In this document: piece by piece, positions 1 through 10,254 of the stretch
Numbering within the stretch: position 1 is the first letter of the stretch
How the letters are laid out: every line of letters starts with the position of its first letter
Translations under genes and position numbers: made by a program
Assembly (NCBI GenBank): GCA_016169945.1
Contig: JADLSH010000085.1
Coordinates: forward strand, 310,001-374,000
Direction: 5' to 3'
DNA: 64,000 bases
Source: Trachythela sp. YZ-2020
Lineage: Eukaryota > Cnidaria > Anthozoa > Malacalcyonacea > Clavulariidae
Notes under the pieces: model-generated
Database searches by the model: none
The model's input: only the letters and a program-made list of their open reading frames with translations
What the model was told of the DNA's origin: nothing

Positions 1-1940
1 GTTGGCCATTCTACTTTTAGATTTCAACCTACTTTATATGTGGACTTTCAGTGTCTTGTATTATCCTACACATGTGGTCAATGTCAAATGTTTTATATGA
101 CAGTGAGATACTGATGCTATATGTTTGATTGATACATGTATTTGGCACAAAGTTGATCACCAAGTGCTGCACTGTCCCACTAGTGGAACCAGCTTAACCT
201 GAGTATCAGGCATTTCTGCGGTTAGGCCTTGGTTTGTTAGCCACCTATGTTGAAGAACCTTAAGGAGGCTAAGAAAAAATTCCCTGAATAGAGATATACA
301 CTTCAAAATTGTATAGCCCATTAAACTATTTGTTTGTCATTTCATCTAGATTATCAGTGAAGTAAACTGGAACCATCAGTGAAAGATGAATTAACATTTT
401 TAATTAAATATTTATTAAACATCTTTATCAATATATGTTGTATTGTGACTCTACAGTGTCTTGGGGGCAAGTGCACTTTTAATAGCTCAGCCCCTTGATT
501 GGATCGATTGGCTTAACCCACAATTGGCAAATTTTACTCATCAGTGGTAGAGTACTGCCAATTAATGGGTTACCTAGAAAAGAGCCAGACTCCCACTATG
601 GAGGAACTTTACCCATCTGGAAGGAGAGATTCCACTTATAAAATGTGCAAGGACATCTGGTAGGGGAGGGGGTCAACATCCATTTCCCTCCATGGAGAGA
701 AAGTCATTTTACTTGCACAGAGAAGCACCTTTCTGAGTCACTTAAATCAGCTATGTGGGCATGCCAAGAAAGTTGGATGTGTGTACACTGTGAGTAAAGC
801 AAACATCACTCTCACACCAGACATGTGAAAGTTGAAGCATGTTTGCTCTACCCACACAGGCAAAGCTACTGTAATAGAAAGTATGATGTTTTACAGATCA
901 CATACTGGCCTTATGGCTTATTTATTAAATTAGATATGTTTCCCCACTAAAACATTCTCAAAAGATGAATATTATTCTAAGCCTATTTATGTGGCAATTA
1001 ATGTTTAGTGTTGTCACAATAATTCCATATATCTATATATCCAGTTTATGATATCTGTGTATTGATCATCTTTCATTTACATGGACAAAGATGACAATCT
1101 GTCAACCAATCTTCCTATGAAAGGTTCTGTGAGAATATACATGGGGGCCAATTTCATTAGATTGTGGGTTGGCCAGTTGCAGTTAACCAGTTACTATTCT
1201 TGAAAATGTCCAAATTTTGGGTAAATTTGGATGTAAAATTTGTAGGGAAACAAGCTTCCTTGCTAAAGTGAGAACCAACTTTAAAGCAGGTGTAGAAATC
1301 AGAAAGGAAATGCAACCGATTCCCATGTCCATGAAGGCATGAAGACTATACAATGCGGTAAAAGGTTTAAGTTCCATTCCAACAAACTTTTAACCCTTGC
1401 ATTCGTTCATTTATTTCTTCTTTCTTTATTTGATACTGTACGAAAGAATTTTATAGGCAATTGGTTCGCCAGAAGAGGCATCTATGTCCCAGAATTTATA
1501 GACATAAGTTACTGCAAGTGTCATGGTCGTCTCCACGATCGACTTTGAAATTGCATTTAAATCCATTCCTTCGTCTATATTCCACGATTGACGATGCAAA
1601 CCACTAGAAGGGTTACTTTACACACTCAAAAATGTGTTTGAGTTCAAAAATGTGTTTTTTCCTCAAGAAATAGCCGACTTTTCAAGATGATTTATCCAAA
1701 TGTAATAGTTTTTATAGTAAAATTAAATACACACGTTCCTGGGACCCAGTCCCCCGGAAGACGCTACTTTTTTTCCAAAATAGCGACTTTGAGCCTTTAT
1801 ATCTCCGAAACTAAAAGTCTAAGCCAAAAACTAATCTAGAACTTATTAACTAACTTTTTATGTTCTATCCGAATCAGTAAAAACCCATTTTGGGTTTATA
1901 AGCACTTTAAAACTACTCCCCATGCAGTATATATATACAT
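1..1940. other. Intergenic stretch, no gene recognised
   Basis: No reading frame here resembles a known protein and none is longer than about 70 codons. The sequence is A+T-rich, without tandem arrays or obvious terminal repeats. I see no tRNA, snRNA or rRNA. It ends at short AT repeats beside a Penelope-element terminus. Confidence 0.6.
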
Positions 1941-1949
1941 ATATATAAA

Positions 1950-1985
1950 ACAGATGAAACAGCCTGTTGCAGACCAGTTTTGAGG
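1950..1985 (+). repeat. Isolated 3' half of Penelope-element terminus with half hammerhead
   Basis: The sequence cagatgaaacagcctgttgc followed by agaccagttttgaggtaag is the 3' half of the ribozyme-bearing terminus seen complete at 7634-7686. The CTGATGA half of the catalytic core is missing. The same terminus occurs in the opposite orientation at 3472-3512, so the non-LTR fragment between them is flanked by inverted Penelope ends. Confidence 0.7.
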
Positions 1986-2028
1986 TAAGCGAAATCTATA
2001 ATTTGCTCTAACTATATGTTGTCGAGCA

Positions 2029-3478
2029 CTAGATAGATAGATCAACTTTATGTAGGCACACTAATCTCATTCAACATTATGCTGATTTCCATGAGAGGTG
2101 TGCTGATTAAATATTACAAATTTAAGACTAATTTACTAATACATACAAACTATTATTATATAAATGCTATTAAATATTCACTTAACTAAACTACTCAACT
2201 TAATAATTGGGAGGCCGAGGAGAAAAGATTTTTACAAAACGAGTTATAAGATATCGAATTTCGAATATTTTCTGGTATTCTATTCCATAATTTAGCCCCA
2301 CTGTAACTGAAACTTTTTTTTAAAAATTGGCTGTCCTGGGCCTTGAAAAATGTTACACAGTCTTTGTGGAGCTAATTGATTTACTGTTTTGTACATGAGT
2401 TTGGCCTTCATTAATGCTCTACGTTCTTCAAGAGATGTCCAACCGAGAGCAGTACGAGCTACGATAGACTGTCCATGTTCATTTTTAAAATTCATAATTA
2501 ATCTAGCCGCTCGATTCTGAAATTTTTGAAGACGTTCGCCGAGGCCTTTGCCAAGCTCATCCCAAACCTCACAACAGTAATCAAAATGCGGCTGGATCAA
2601 TGCATTGTACACCAGCACTAATGTATCTCGGTCGACAAATTCTTTAAGTTTTTTTAACGCACCAATCCCCGAGGATACTTTACTAGCGATATATTCAATA
2701 TGTTTTTCCCAGTTTAGGTTCTCATCGATTTGAACTCCTAGCACTTTTGCGCATTTTACTCTTTTGATTGGACATGTGTCGATCTTAACTGTGGGTTGGA
2801 CATCCATGCTATTAATCTTAGGGCGTGATCCAATCAAAATATATTCCGTTTTCGCAATACTTAAGCTAAGTTTGTTTGAAGACAACCATATTTTAACATT
2901 TTTCAAGTCCTTATTCGCTATCTCTTCTGCTTCATTTAATGTTTTGCCCACAGCTGTAAGGCTGGTATCATCTGCAAACATCCTTGGTGTTGTATGTTTA
3001 AGACAATTTGGCAAATCATTTATATAGATAATAAACAGAAGAGGGCCAAGTATACTTCCCTGAGGGATGCCGTAAGTTATTCCTCTCTGATCTGAAAGCA
3101 TTCCATTTAGTTGACATCTCTAGGGCTTTATTACCAAAGCCATACCGTTCGAACTTACGTAAAAGGATTTCATGATTGACAGTATCGAATGCTTTCTTTA
3201 AATCGAGAAGAACAACTATGTTGCACATCTACATCTACATCTACATATATTAAGTCGGTAAAAACCGTTTAAGGTATCACACCAACTGTAGGGCCACGTA
3301 TAGGCCACGGTCCATGTTAATATACCATTCATTAGTACAATCTAAAAGTGTGGTAGTTGTGGAATGAAATTGTCTAAAACCAAACTGATGTTCTGAAAGA
3401 ATATTCTGTTTCTTTAAATAATCATACATTTGGTCGTACAGAATCCTTTCCATCAGTTTGCTCAAAATTGGTCTGCTT
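2029..3478 (-). mobile_element. 5'-truncated CR1/L2-type non-LTR retrotransposon
   Basis: The element reads on the minus strand. Its 3' end is a short tandem tail at 2029-2044 (gatctatctatctag on the minus strand), as expected for CR1/L2-like elements rather than poly-A elements. The 3' UTR aligns with that of the elements at 24099 and 28305 (a shared 'aaagttgat' region followed by a long hairpin). The 5' end stops inside the reverse transcriptase domain, abutting a Penelope terminus, so it was truncated on insertion or by later rearrangement. A (catcta)n stretch of about 75 bp at 3222-3295 breaks the coding sequence. Confidence 0.8.
2292..3478 (-). pseudogene. Reverse transcriptase fragment (non-LTR)
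   Basis: Three overlapping frames together spell an RT domain: SKLMERILYDQ and LSEHQFGF (3477-3277), VVLLDLKKAFDTVNH (3228-3016), then GIPQGSILGPLLFIIYINDLP, the catalytic FADDTSL and a C-terminal FDYCCEVWDELG...LQNRAARLI block (3101-2292). Order and spacing match the CR1/L2 clade. The endonuclease domain is absent. Frame breaks at about 3280 and 3100 and the (catcta)n intrusion make it non-functional. Confidence 0.85.
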
Positions 3479-3487
3479 ACCTCAAAA

Positions 3488-3540
3488 CTGGTCTGCAACA
3501 GGCTGTTTCATCTGTAAAAGAATCATCAGGCAGTGACAGG
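3488..3540 (-). ncRNA. Type I hammerhead ribozyme of Penelope-like element
   Basis: Minus strand: a 5' stem I strand ending in tcactgc, the core CTGATGA, a short stem II, GAA, a minimal 3-bp stem III (ACA-gcc-TGT), then T as the nucleotide before the cleavage site, and gcagaccag as the 3' stem I strand. This is the expected order of a type I hammerhead with a very short stem III, the form known in Penelope-like elements. The outer stem I is weakened by one missing G compared with the plus-strand copy. Confidence 0.75.
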
Positions 3541-4040
3541 TATCGAAAGAAATGACCGCTTATATGCTTCCTGCCGGAACGTGGGGGTGTATGTGGGAGA
3601 CAATGTGTGCATGCATGGCTTTGTTTGCGTTGTTGACGCGAAATTTGTTACGATGACGACACCGTGAAATTATTTCAGCTCTTTTGTTGAGTAAACAATT
3701 CTTGTTTTTTCCTTTCAAAATACAAAATTTTTCTTAAACATAAATTGCATCGTGTTGATCCTCCTGTGTACGAAATACAATGTTTTAAAATTTGCCAATT
3801 AATACTGAAATCCTTATTGTTTTCTTTCAATGTCCAAATATATTTCGAAAGTTCTGTGTCGTTTGCGTGCTATTTATGCTGAAAAGATTTAGTGTGGCTG
3901 GCCAATCGCTCTTTCAGTAATGTGGTTGCAGTCATGCCAATGTATTTTTGATCTTGCTTACTGTGACTGTTGCTTTGCATACTATGTCCCTAGTCATGCA
4001 TTGTTTTTGAAGCGGGCAAATGGTGTTTTCTCTACAACTG

Positions 4041-4049
4041 CAATTGGTA
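4041..4049. repeat. Left 9-bp target-site duplication (caattggta)
   Basis: Identical to 5170-5178. The uninterrupted Penelope copy on the plus strand (7128-7145) shows this target once, confirming it as the insertion site. Confidence 0.85.
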
Positions 4050-5169
4050 CAACCTCGAACCAAGGGTCTTTCGAGGGGGAGGGAAAGGCCCTGGCGTCGG
4101 CCGGTCACGTGACATAAAAACACCCAGATATAGTGGGTGTTTTAAAATTTTAATTATACTTAAATTTTGCATAAATTTCCTAATTTGCATAATCATACTT
4201 AAATTTTGCATAATATTGTTTTTAGTTCGTTCCAGATTTCTTGAAGTTGAAGTCTTGTAAGCTCTCATAATCTTTTCCAAATAAAACTGATCCTTGTGAA
4301 CGCCAGCATAATTTCTCGCGAGACTTCCTTATATCTTTACAGATCAGCTTTTTCATTGAATTGACGACAGTCGGACAGTGTTCTGCAAGAATACCTGCCA
4401 GTACAGTAGCATATCTAGTGTTAGACGCTCGTGTTATGAGTTGTTGTTGCCTTTCGCTTAAAAGAGATTGAGCCGCTTCCAGCGTATTATTAAACGAACA
4501 CCCAGCTTCTGAAGATTGTTTAGGCAAAATATTAACAGCTTGCCTATTTCCGCTTTGACTTTGTGTGTTTGAGGATGCTTCAGTTTCGACGTTCACGTCA
4601 GCCTCGGTTGTTGTTATTGTTGTAAACAATTGCTTTGCCGAACTTAATTGCGACTGACTTATTTTATGAGCGCGCTTCGAAGGCTGTTGTGTTGGCGACT
4701 GTAACAATGTAACATGCATCTTTTAACAGAGAATTCATCGGTAGGTTTTTCCTGCAAAGATTGAGCTTTAAGAATGAAATCTTCCATCTTATTTATGAAC
4801 GCGACGCACTGCCTACATAGCACTTTCGCGTATCGATCGTCTTCAGAAACTTCTACACCGCACAGTTTCTTTATCTTCACACAAATATTTATTGATGTAT
4901 CAGCTTTGCTAAATAAGCGTACCATATGACGCGTGTCTTGACAACCACCACAGAGTCTACAAACTGGGTTTCTAGTTGTAATTTTAGTCGGTGTGACTTT
5001 GTCGCCCCTTTGTCCGCCATCATGAATATGCATATTAAATAAAATTCAAATTTGGATAAATTAATCTCAAAGTTGCATAAATTTTCAAAATTCACAAGCC
5101 AATCATAAGACAGAATTCACCAGCCGACGTCCCCTCCACCCCCCTCGAAAAGCCCTGGAATCGAGGTTG
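4050..5169. mobile_element. 1120-bp DNA transposon with ZAD-like gene, 9-bp TSD
   Basis: Terminal inverted repeats of about 34 bp start CAACCTCGA and share TTTCGAGGGGG (4050-4083 against 5136-5169). The element is bounded by the duplication caattggta. It lies inside the left Penelope arm, and the intact sister arm gives the empty site. It carries one frameshifted gene and no recognisable transposase, so it is probably a deletion derivative. A 9-bp duplication fits Mutator-like elements among others; I cannot assign a superfamily. Confidence 0.85.
4222..5033 (-). pseudogene. ZAD-like zinc-finger protein of a cnidarian repeat family, frameshifted
   Basis: The N-terminal frame (5033-4659) begins MHIHDGGQRGDK and contains CRLCGG...CGVEVSEDD...CRQC, a paired C-x2-C arrangement like the ZAD domain of arthropod zinc-finger proteins, followed by FINKMEDFILKAQSLQ. 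At about 4715 the frame shifts after SVKRC and continues in 4719-4222 as a Ser/Thr/Gln-rich linker, then CPTVVNSMKKLICKDIRKS and SQGSVLFGKDYESLQDFNF, where it stops. The modular layout resembles longer cnidarian proteins that continue into a large C-terminal region; that part is missing here. Function in the element is unknown; DNA or protein binding is a guess. Confidence 0.6.
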
Positions 5170-5178
5170 CAATTGGTA
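5170..5178. repeat. Right 9-bp target-site duplication (caattggta)
   Basis: Partner of 4041-4049; sits immediately outside the inverted repeat ending tcgaggttg. Confidence 0.85.
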
Positions 5179-6407
5179 GTGCCCCTGTCCTGTGACTTGT
5201 TATTCCTAGATATGCGTGCATTGTGCTTAGTGATTACTGACTTGACATTGTTCATGCAGCTATAACTTCAGTACTTTAACTGTATTTCTGTTAAAAATTT
5301 TATGGAGCTTGTGGTGCGTCTCTCCTCCGCAGAGGCTATTTATTTAATTTTTTTTATGATTCAGAAGCGCTAGAGTGTAATTGAACATCGAGTATGATAA
5401 CTCATTATATTACCATTTAGCGCGTTTTATTTATTACCACCTAGCGCATTCTTTTATAGCGTATCCTTTTATAATTTTTTTATCCAACCCTCTGCGAAGG
5501 ATAGAGTTGTGGTGCGGTGGAAAATGTTTGTCAATTAGACTAAGGAAATTACGTCCTATGTATGTGCTAACACTCTTGCTAAATGGTGGGTTGAACCATA
5601 AATGATATTGCGTTGCCTATTCCTGCGTTGTTGTTGCGATCATTGCGTTGTCTATTCCTGCGTTGTTGTTGCGGTGTATGCTGAGTGTAGCTAAGTTCAT
5701 GATTAAAGCTGCTATGCCTAAGTGCGTTCTGATATATGGGTGCAGATTCCTGAAAAGTTTGCTCATCTGATGAAAGAAGTGCGATGCCCTTGTTAATTGA
5801 TGCAGGTAGTTGCCTTGTGATGCTCGGTGGGTGATTAGAGTGCATATTTATATATAGTGGATCGTCATTGGGCTTCCTATAGGGCCTATGTTTTCCATTG
5901 TTAAGGTCGAATGTTACATCTAAAAAGTTAACTATGCGTAAATTTGATTCGGCGGTTATTTTTAGGTCAAACTGCTCGAAAATTTTGTGGAGATCTTTTC
6001 TTGTTTTGTCTGCTAAACGTTCTGATTTACTCTTTATAATAGCCAAACCGTCATCTCTATATAGGCCGATGCTTTCTTTGCCAAATTTCTTACTCAGGTG
6101 GTTTAAAATCAAAGGCCTACTAACTCACAAATTTCCGTGCCGTCGAAACTGCCCATGGTAACGTCAAACAAACTCTTGCTATCTTTTTTTATCCATGAAA
6201 TTCCGGTATTGAAAAGGAGAGATTTTCTAGCGTGTTTTATTATTGAAATATCGTTTTCAGGTATAGTAGCCAAATTTGAAGCCCAAGATAAAGCTTGGTC
6301 CAATAGTTTTTCAATAATAAAACACGCTACACGTGTTTTATTTCAATAATAAAACACGCTAGAAAATCTCTCCTTTTCAATACCGGATAAAAAAAGATAG
6401 CAAGAGT

Positions 6408-7517
6408 TTGTTTGACGTTAACATGGGCAGTTTCGACGGCGCGGAAATTTGTGAGTTAGTAGGCCTTTTCATTTTAAACCACCTGAGTAAGAAATTTGGC
6501 AAAGAAAGCATCGGCCTATATAGAGATGACGGTTTGGCTATTATAAAGAGTAAATCAGCACGTTTAGCAGACAAAACAAGAAGAGATCTCCACAAAATTT
6601 TCGAGCAGAACTTTTTAGATGTAACTTTCCACCTTAACAATGGAAAACATAGGCCCTATAGGAAGCCCAATGACGATCCACTATATATAAATATGCACTC
6701 TAATCACCCACCGAGCATCACAAGGCAACTATACCTGCATCAATTAACAAGCGCATCGCAATTCTTTCATCAGATGAGCAAACTTTTCAGGAATCTGCAC
6801 CCATATATCAGAACGCACTTAGGCATAGCAGCTTTAATCATGAACTTAGCTACACTCAGCACACACCGCAACAACAACGCAGGAATAGGCAACGCAATAT
6901 CATTTGGTTCAACCCACCATTTAGCAAGAATGTTAGCACAAACATAGGACGTAATTTCCTTAGTCTAATTGACAAACATTTTCCACCGCACCACAAGCTC
7001 CATAAAATTTTTAACAGAAATACAGTTAAAGTGCTGAAGTTATAGCTGCATGAACAATGTCAAGTCAGTAATCACTAAGCACAATGCACGCATATCTAGG
7101 AATAACAAGCCACAGGACAGGGACACTACCAATTGCAGTTGTAGAGAAAACACCATTTGCCCGCTTAAAAAACAATGCATGACTAGGGACATAGTATACA
7201 AAGCAACAGTCACAGTAAGCAACACAAACACGATCAAAAATTACATTGGCATGACTGCAACCACATTCAAAGAGCGATTGGCCAACCACACTAAATCTTT
7301 TCAGCATAAAAAGCACGCAAACGACACAGAACTTTCGAAATATATTTGGACATTGAAAGAAAACAATAAGGATTTCGGTATTAATTGGCAAATTTTAAAA
7401 CATTCTATTTCGTACACAGGAGGATCAAAACGATGCAATTTATGTTTAGAAGAAAAATTTTGTATTTTGAAAGAAAAAAAAACAAGAATTGTTTACTCAA
7501 CAAAAGAGCTGAAATAA
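6408..7517 (+). pseudogene. Penelope-like RT and GIY-YIG endonuclease, frameshifted
   Basis: Frame 6408-6947 carries MGSFDGAEICELVGL, the RT catalytic block YRDDGLAIIKSKS, and YRKPNDDPLYINMHSNHPPS. About 14 residues are deleted between IFEQ and NFLDVTF. A shift near 6880 takes the protein out of frame. Frame 7050-7517 has the Cys cluster CSCRENTICPLKKQC and the GIY-YIG-type nuclease segment IKNYIGMTATTFKERLANHT with a downstream CNLCLEEKF. RT plus C-terminal GIY-YIG is the defining architecture of Penelope-like elements, which copy RNA at nicked DNA. This copy is defective. Confidence 0.85.
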
Positions 7518-7633
7518 TTTCACGGTGTCGTCATCGTAACAAATTTCGCGTCAACAACGCAAACACATTGTCTCCCACATACACCCCCACGTTCCGGCAG
7601 GAAGCATATAGCTAACGGTCATTTCTTTCGATA

Positions 7634-7686
7634 CTGGTCACTGCCTGATGATTCTTTTACAGATGAAACAGCCTATTGCAGACCAG
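7634..7686 (+). ncRNA. Type I hammerhead ribozyme of Penelope-like element
   Basis: CTGGTC-ac-TGC (stem I 5' strand), CTGATGA at 7645-7651, short stem II (tcttttacaga), GAA at 7665-7667, stem III ACA-gcc-TAT, T at 7677, then GCA-GACCAG pairing with stem I. Stem I can form 9 pairs around a 2-nt bulge. One stem III pair is broken (C with A) compared with the copy at 3488-3540, so this copy may cleave poorly. Confidence 0.78.
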
Positions 7687-7710
7687 TTTTGAGGTAAGCG
7701 AAAATCTATA

Positions 7711-7745
7711 ATATATATATGTATATATATATATTATATATAAGT
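7711..7745. repeat. (TA)n microsatellite
   Basis: A run of alternating T and A directly after the Penelope 3' terminus; a similar AT stretch lies at 1926-1948 next to the isolated terminus. Confidence 0.8.
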
Positions 7746-8073
7746 CGTTGAGTTAAGAGAGTGCCAATTCAAAAGGTTAAGATTCGAAATACCTATAAGC
7801 GTGATATTGTCTTTTCCTTAAACTGATTCTTCTAGCGCGTCGATTTCCTATGGCAGGCGTTGAAGATTCTTCCTGGTTTGCCATGCGAATAAGTAGTTGA
7901 TTTGCTAAATAGAAAACTGTTCTTCGCAAAATATTTGCAGCCCAATTTTTGGTTTCATAAAACAATAAAGCAATCATTTATGTTATGAAAAAAGTTAAGC
8001 TTTCTACATGGCAAATCCTTAATTTATACTAAATATAAGATAGATATTGTCACCCAAAACCTGTTTCTGTTTT
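7746..8073. other. Intergenic, no gene recognised
   Basis: A minus-strand open stretch (7881-7777, beginning MANQEESSTPAIG) has no recognisable relatives. The duplicated opsin block begins at about 8074, where similarity with 23025 and 27230 starts abruptly. Confidence 0.5.
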
Positions 8074-8230
8074 TACGTGTTCTGAGTGTCAGTCAGTAAG
8101 AAGCCAATGCCATTTTGATCAAAACATGCAAGTATCGTGGCGAACTCCATCTATAGCCTAATGCGTGGCAACTTGTGAGTGTGAAGATTAATGGAAATCA
8201 ACGGACCCAGGAGGGAAGACTTTTCCAAAA

Positions 8231-9118
8231 TCATAGAGACGTATCGACGAAGACGTCTGTACTGAAGAAATAGATGATAGGATTGCATATATTTGCTGTT
8301 TTTGCAAACAAGGCAGGCAGCTCGTACCATCCATTATCGAATTCGATGTCGGTTAGTACTCGAAGACTGGACATGACAGCGTACGGGGTCCAAGCAATTA
8401 GGAATCCACATGTGACAACGACTAACTGTTTGGTAAACTTTACTTGTGCTTTGTAACTTTGCCGTGTGACTTGAGAGTTGGAACCCCATGTAATTGCAGC
8501 ATTGCAATAAACTTTGCGAACAACGAAAAACATCTTGGCGTAAGAGATGGCAATTGTGGTAATCGGTAGGGCGTAGAAAAAGAGCAAAAGAAACAAGCAA
8601 TACCAAACGTACGAATTCTTGCAAACAATTGAACAGTGTAGGCCATATCCTTCAAATGTGAATTGTGAGAATCCAAACAAGGGCAATGAGCTCGCTAAGA
8701 AAGCGAACAACCAGCAACCGGCGATCATTTGAATAGATCGTTTTCTGCAAATGTTACTGACGTTTAGACGGGACAAAGTGTAGTAACGCTCGATGGCAAT
8801 GCAAGTAAGTTGAAGGATAGACGAAAGACCGATCCAAGTGGTCATTAGGCCATAAATAACACACCCACTCTTCCCAGTTGTCCATTTCTTCGCTACTGCG
8901 GAGGAGAAAGCTAATGGAGTTATGATAGCGGACATAACCAAATCACCAATTGCCAGGCTGAATGTGAACATATATTTTGAATCCCGCAACAGTTTTTTGT
9001 GAAATTTTATGTGGGTTATAAGGACAAGAGCATTTGTGACTCCACCGAAGCACACAATGACTGCAAATAGAAAAGCCAGAAAGGCGGCAACGGGTTCGGA
9101 TATTTGGGAATGTTCCAT
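8231..9118 (-). CDS. Opsin copy 1 (retinal-binding class A GPCR), C-terminal frameshift
   Basis: A single-exon 295-residue seven-helix receptor. Diagnostic residues are Lys273 in PALFAKTAN of helix 7 (retinal Schiff base), Cys86 in helix 3 and Cys162 in loop 2 (disulfide), Glu156 six residues before Cys162 (equivalent of bovine Glu181, the ancestral counterion site), ERY at 110-112, Trp243-Thr-Pro in helix 6 and NPIIY at 279-283. The bovine Glu113 position is Tyr89. Compared with copies 2 and 3, one A is missing after tgtac at about 8262, so the tail after IIYFF is replaced by a short wrong-frame end. Expected role: membrane light sensor coupled to a G protein. The opsin call is firm; functionality is uncertain because helix 8 and the tail are lost. 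Confidence 0.9.
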   Translation of the reverse strand: MEHSQISEPVAAFLAFLFAVIVCFGGVTNALVLITHIKFHKKLLRDSKYMFTFSLAIGDLVMSAIITPLAFSSAVAKKWTTGKSGCVIYGLMTTWIGLSSILQLTCIAIERYYTLSRLNVSNICRKRSIQMIAGCWLFAFLASSLPLFGFSQFTFEGYGLHCSIVCKNSYVWYCLFLLLFFYALPITTIAISYAKMFFVVRKVYCNAAITWGSNSQVTRQSYKAQVKFTKQLVVVTCGFLIAWTPYAVMSSLRVLTDIEFDNGWYELPALFAKTANICNPIIYFFSTDVFVDTSL

Positions 9119-9238
9119 ATGTAGACGCAGATAGAAGGTTAATCGTTATACATCTGACAAGGCAAAGACGGGTTACTGCTATCTTGAAGTATTGGACTTG
9201 TCAATAACTGTACACTCCTTGGACTTCACGAAATCACT

Positions 9239-9250
9239 TCTTTTATAGTC
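9239..9250 (-). promoter_or_regulatory. TATA-like box upstream of opsin copy 1
   Basis: Minus strand gactataaaaga, about 120 bp upstream of the opsin ATG. The equivalent gagtataaaaga is kept upstream of copies 2 and 3 (about 25867 and 30045), but there a retrotransposon lies between it and the gene. Confidence 0.45.
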
Positions 9251-9259
9251 GTGACATTT

Positions 9260-10254
9260 TTGGGATACAGGTGCTTATTAGGTTGTTTAACGAAAACTCA
9301 TGCACTATCTATGATCGCGCATTAGGCAAGATGACAGACAAAGATATAAAAAAAATAATTCATTTTACCGCCAACTCAAGTCATTAAAACAAAACCGCAT
9401 TCCGGAAAGATGGGAAGAGATATTGTTCGCTATATGCTAGTGAAATCTTCCAGTTTAACAAGAGAAAATGGCCATGTATCTTGTTCAAATGAACAGAATT
9501 GTGAATTAAAACAAATATCACATTACAATGATTATTGCAGGGATTGTATTTTAAATATACTATACTGAATAAGGAAGGTATTTTCCCTTCTTTAAAAAAA
9601 TATGATTAAGATACAATGTTTTGGAAGGGTAATTTTTCCCAGTTGACAGCAGGAAAAGATGACTATAATTATATAAAGGCACATTAAAAACAATAGTGCA
9701 TTACGCTTCGCGGGCGGCGAGCCAAGTTTGTATCTGGAATATTAAATTGTGGATGCAATTGGCAGAGTGCCAGTGTCTTTCCGTAACTGCAGTGTACTCT
9801 AAATAATTTGTCTGAGCATGCGCTAGTTTATAACCGAAACTTAGCGCAATCCTTGGGGCGAGTTGAAGAAATTCAATATGGCGACGCATGGAAGGAGTGT
9901 TTCGTAGATTTCTCCGTTTTTCAAGTTGATAAAACAGCATTGCAATCAAAGGAAACTTTGCAAAAATTAATGGAAAACATTTAGCAATGCTTCCCAAAGG
10001 TTTTAAAATGTTAAAGAAGTCATTTTGCTCCGTTTTTTCTCTTTTTATGCTTTGAAAACAGGCAAGCTCACTCTTTTTGAGAAACCATCAATATTCCCCA
10101 AGTTACTTCCCCATCATTTGTTTAAATTAAACAGAAACAGATTAAATACTTAGCTATATATGGAATATTAATATTTTTCACTGATCTGAAAGATTCCAGT
10201 ATTTTAGTACTCATTTGAGCAAAGGAATTAGAATGCATACAGTAATGAACCAAA
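9260..10254. other. Spacer of duplicated module, no confident gene
   Basis: Duplicated at 30056-31055 with few differences. A minus-strand 98-codon open frame (9997-9701, MGSIAKCFPLIFAKF...) is also open at 30804-30508, with only a few substitutions. It has no recognisable domain, and recent duplication alone explains the shared openness, so I do not call it a gene. Confidence 0.5.

Larger units (their letters stand above)
3480..6246 (-). mobile_element. Penelope-like element, left arm of head-to-head pair
   Basis: This is the minus-strand partner of the element at 6343-7700; the two are inverted copies from the inner end (6201-6246 equals the reverse complement of 6343-6388) out to the ribozyme. 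The 3' end at 3480-3540 carries a hammerhead. The body contains reverse transcriptase and GIY-YIG endonuclease remnants, and is split by a 1120-bp DNA transposon (4050-5169). Both arms begin inside the RT, as is common for 5'-truncated Penelope-like insertions. Confidence 0.8.
3676..6303 (-). pseudogene. Penelope-like RT/GIY-YIG protein, interrupted
   Basis: From 6303 downward the frame reads SLFDVTMGSFDGTEICELVG, then YRDDGLAIIKSKS (RT catalytic DD), FLDVTFDL and YRKPNDDPLYINMHSNHPPS, blocks typical of cnidarian Penelope-like RTs. After a frame break the Cys cluster NCSCRENTICPLQKQC reappears at about 4049-3980; the rest of the GIY-YIG module runs to about 3676 with stops. The DNA transposon at 4050-5169 splits the reading frame just before the Cys cluster. 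Compared with the right arm, this arm keeps about 14 residues after the IFEQ segment that the other has lost. Confidence 0.8.
6343..7700 (+). mobile_element. Penelope-like element, right arm of head-to-head pair
   Basis: Plus-strand copy whose first 46 bases are the reverse complement of 6201-6246. It contains RT, Cys cluster, GIY-YIG and a 3' UTR ending in a hammerhead (7634-7686), then runs into a TA repeat. A spacer of about 96 bp (6247-6342) separates the arms and contains the small palindrome acacgctacacgtgtttt. Confidence 0.8.

Noticed and set aside
530..575. tRNA-like D-arm (tcagtggtagagtactgcc)
   Set aside because: No matching acceptor, anticodon or T arm at the right spacing.
8334..8676. 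Two short frames (96 and 78 codons) inside the opsin, repeated in copies 2 and 3
   Set aside because: Out-of-frame shadows of the opsin coding sequence on the same strand.
9701..9997. 98-codon open frame, also open at 30508-30804
   Set aside because: No domain, and the two copies are too recently duplicated for conservation to mean anything.
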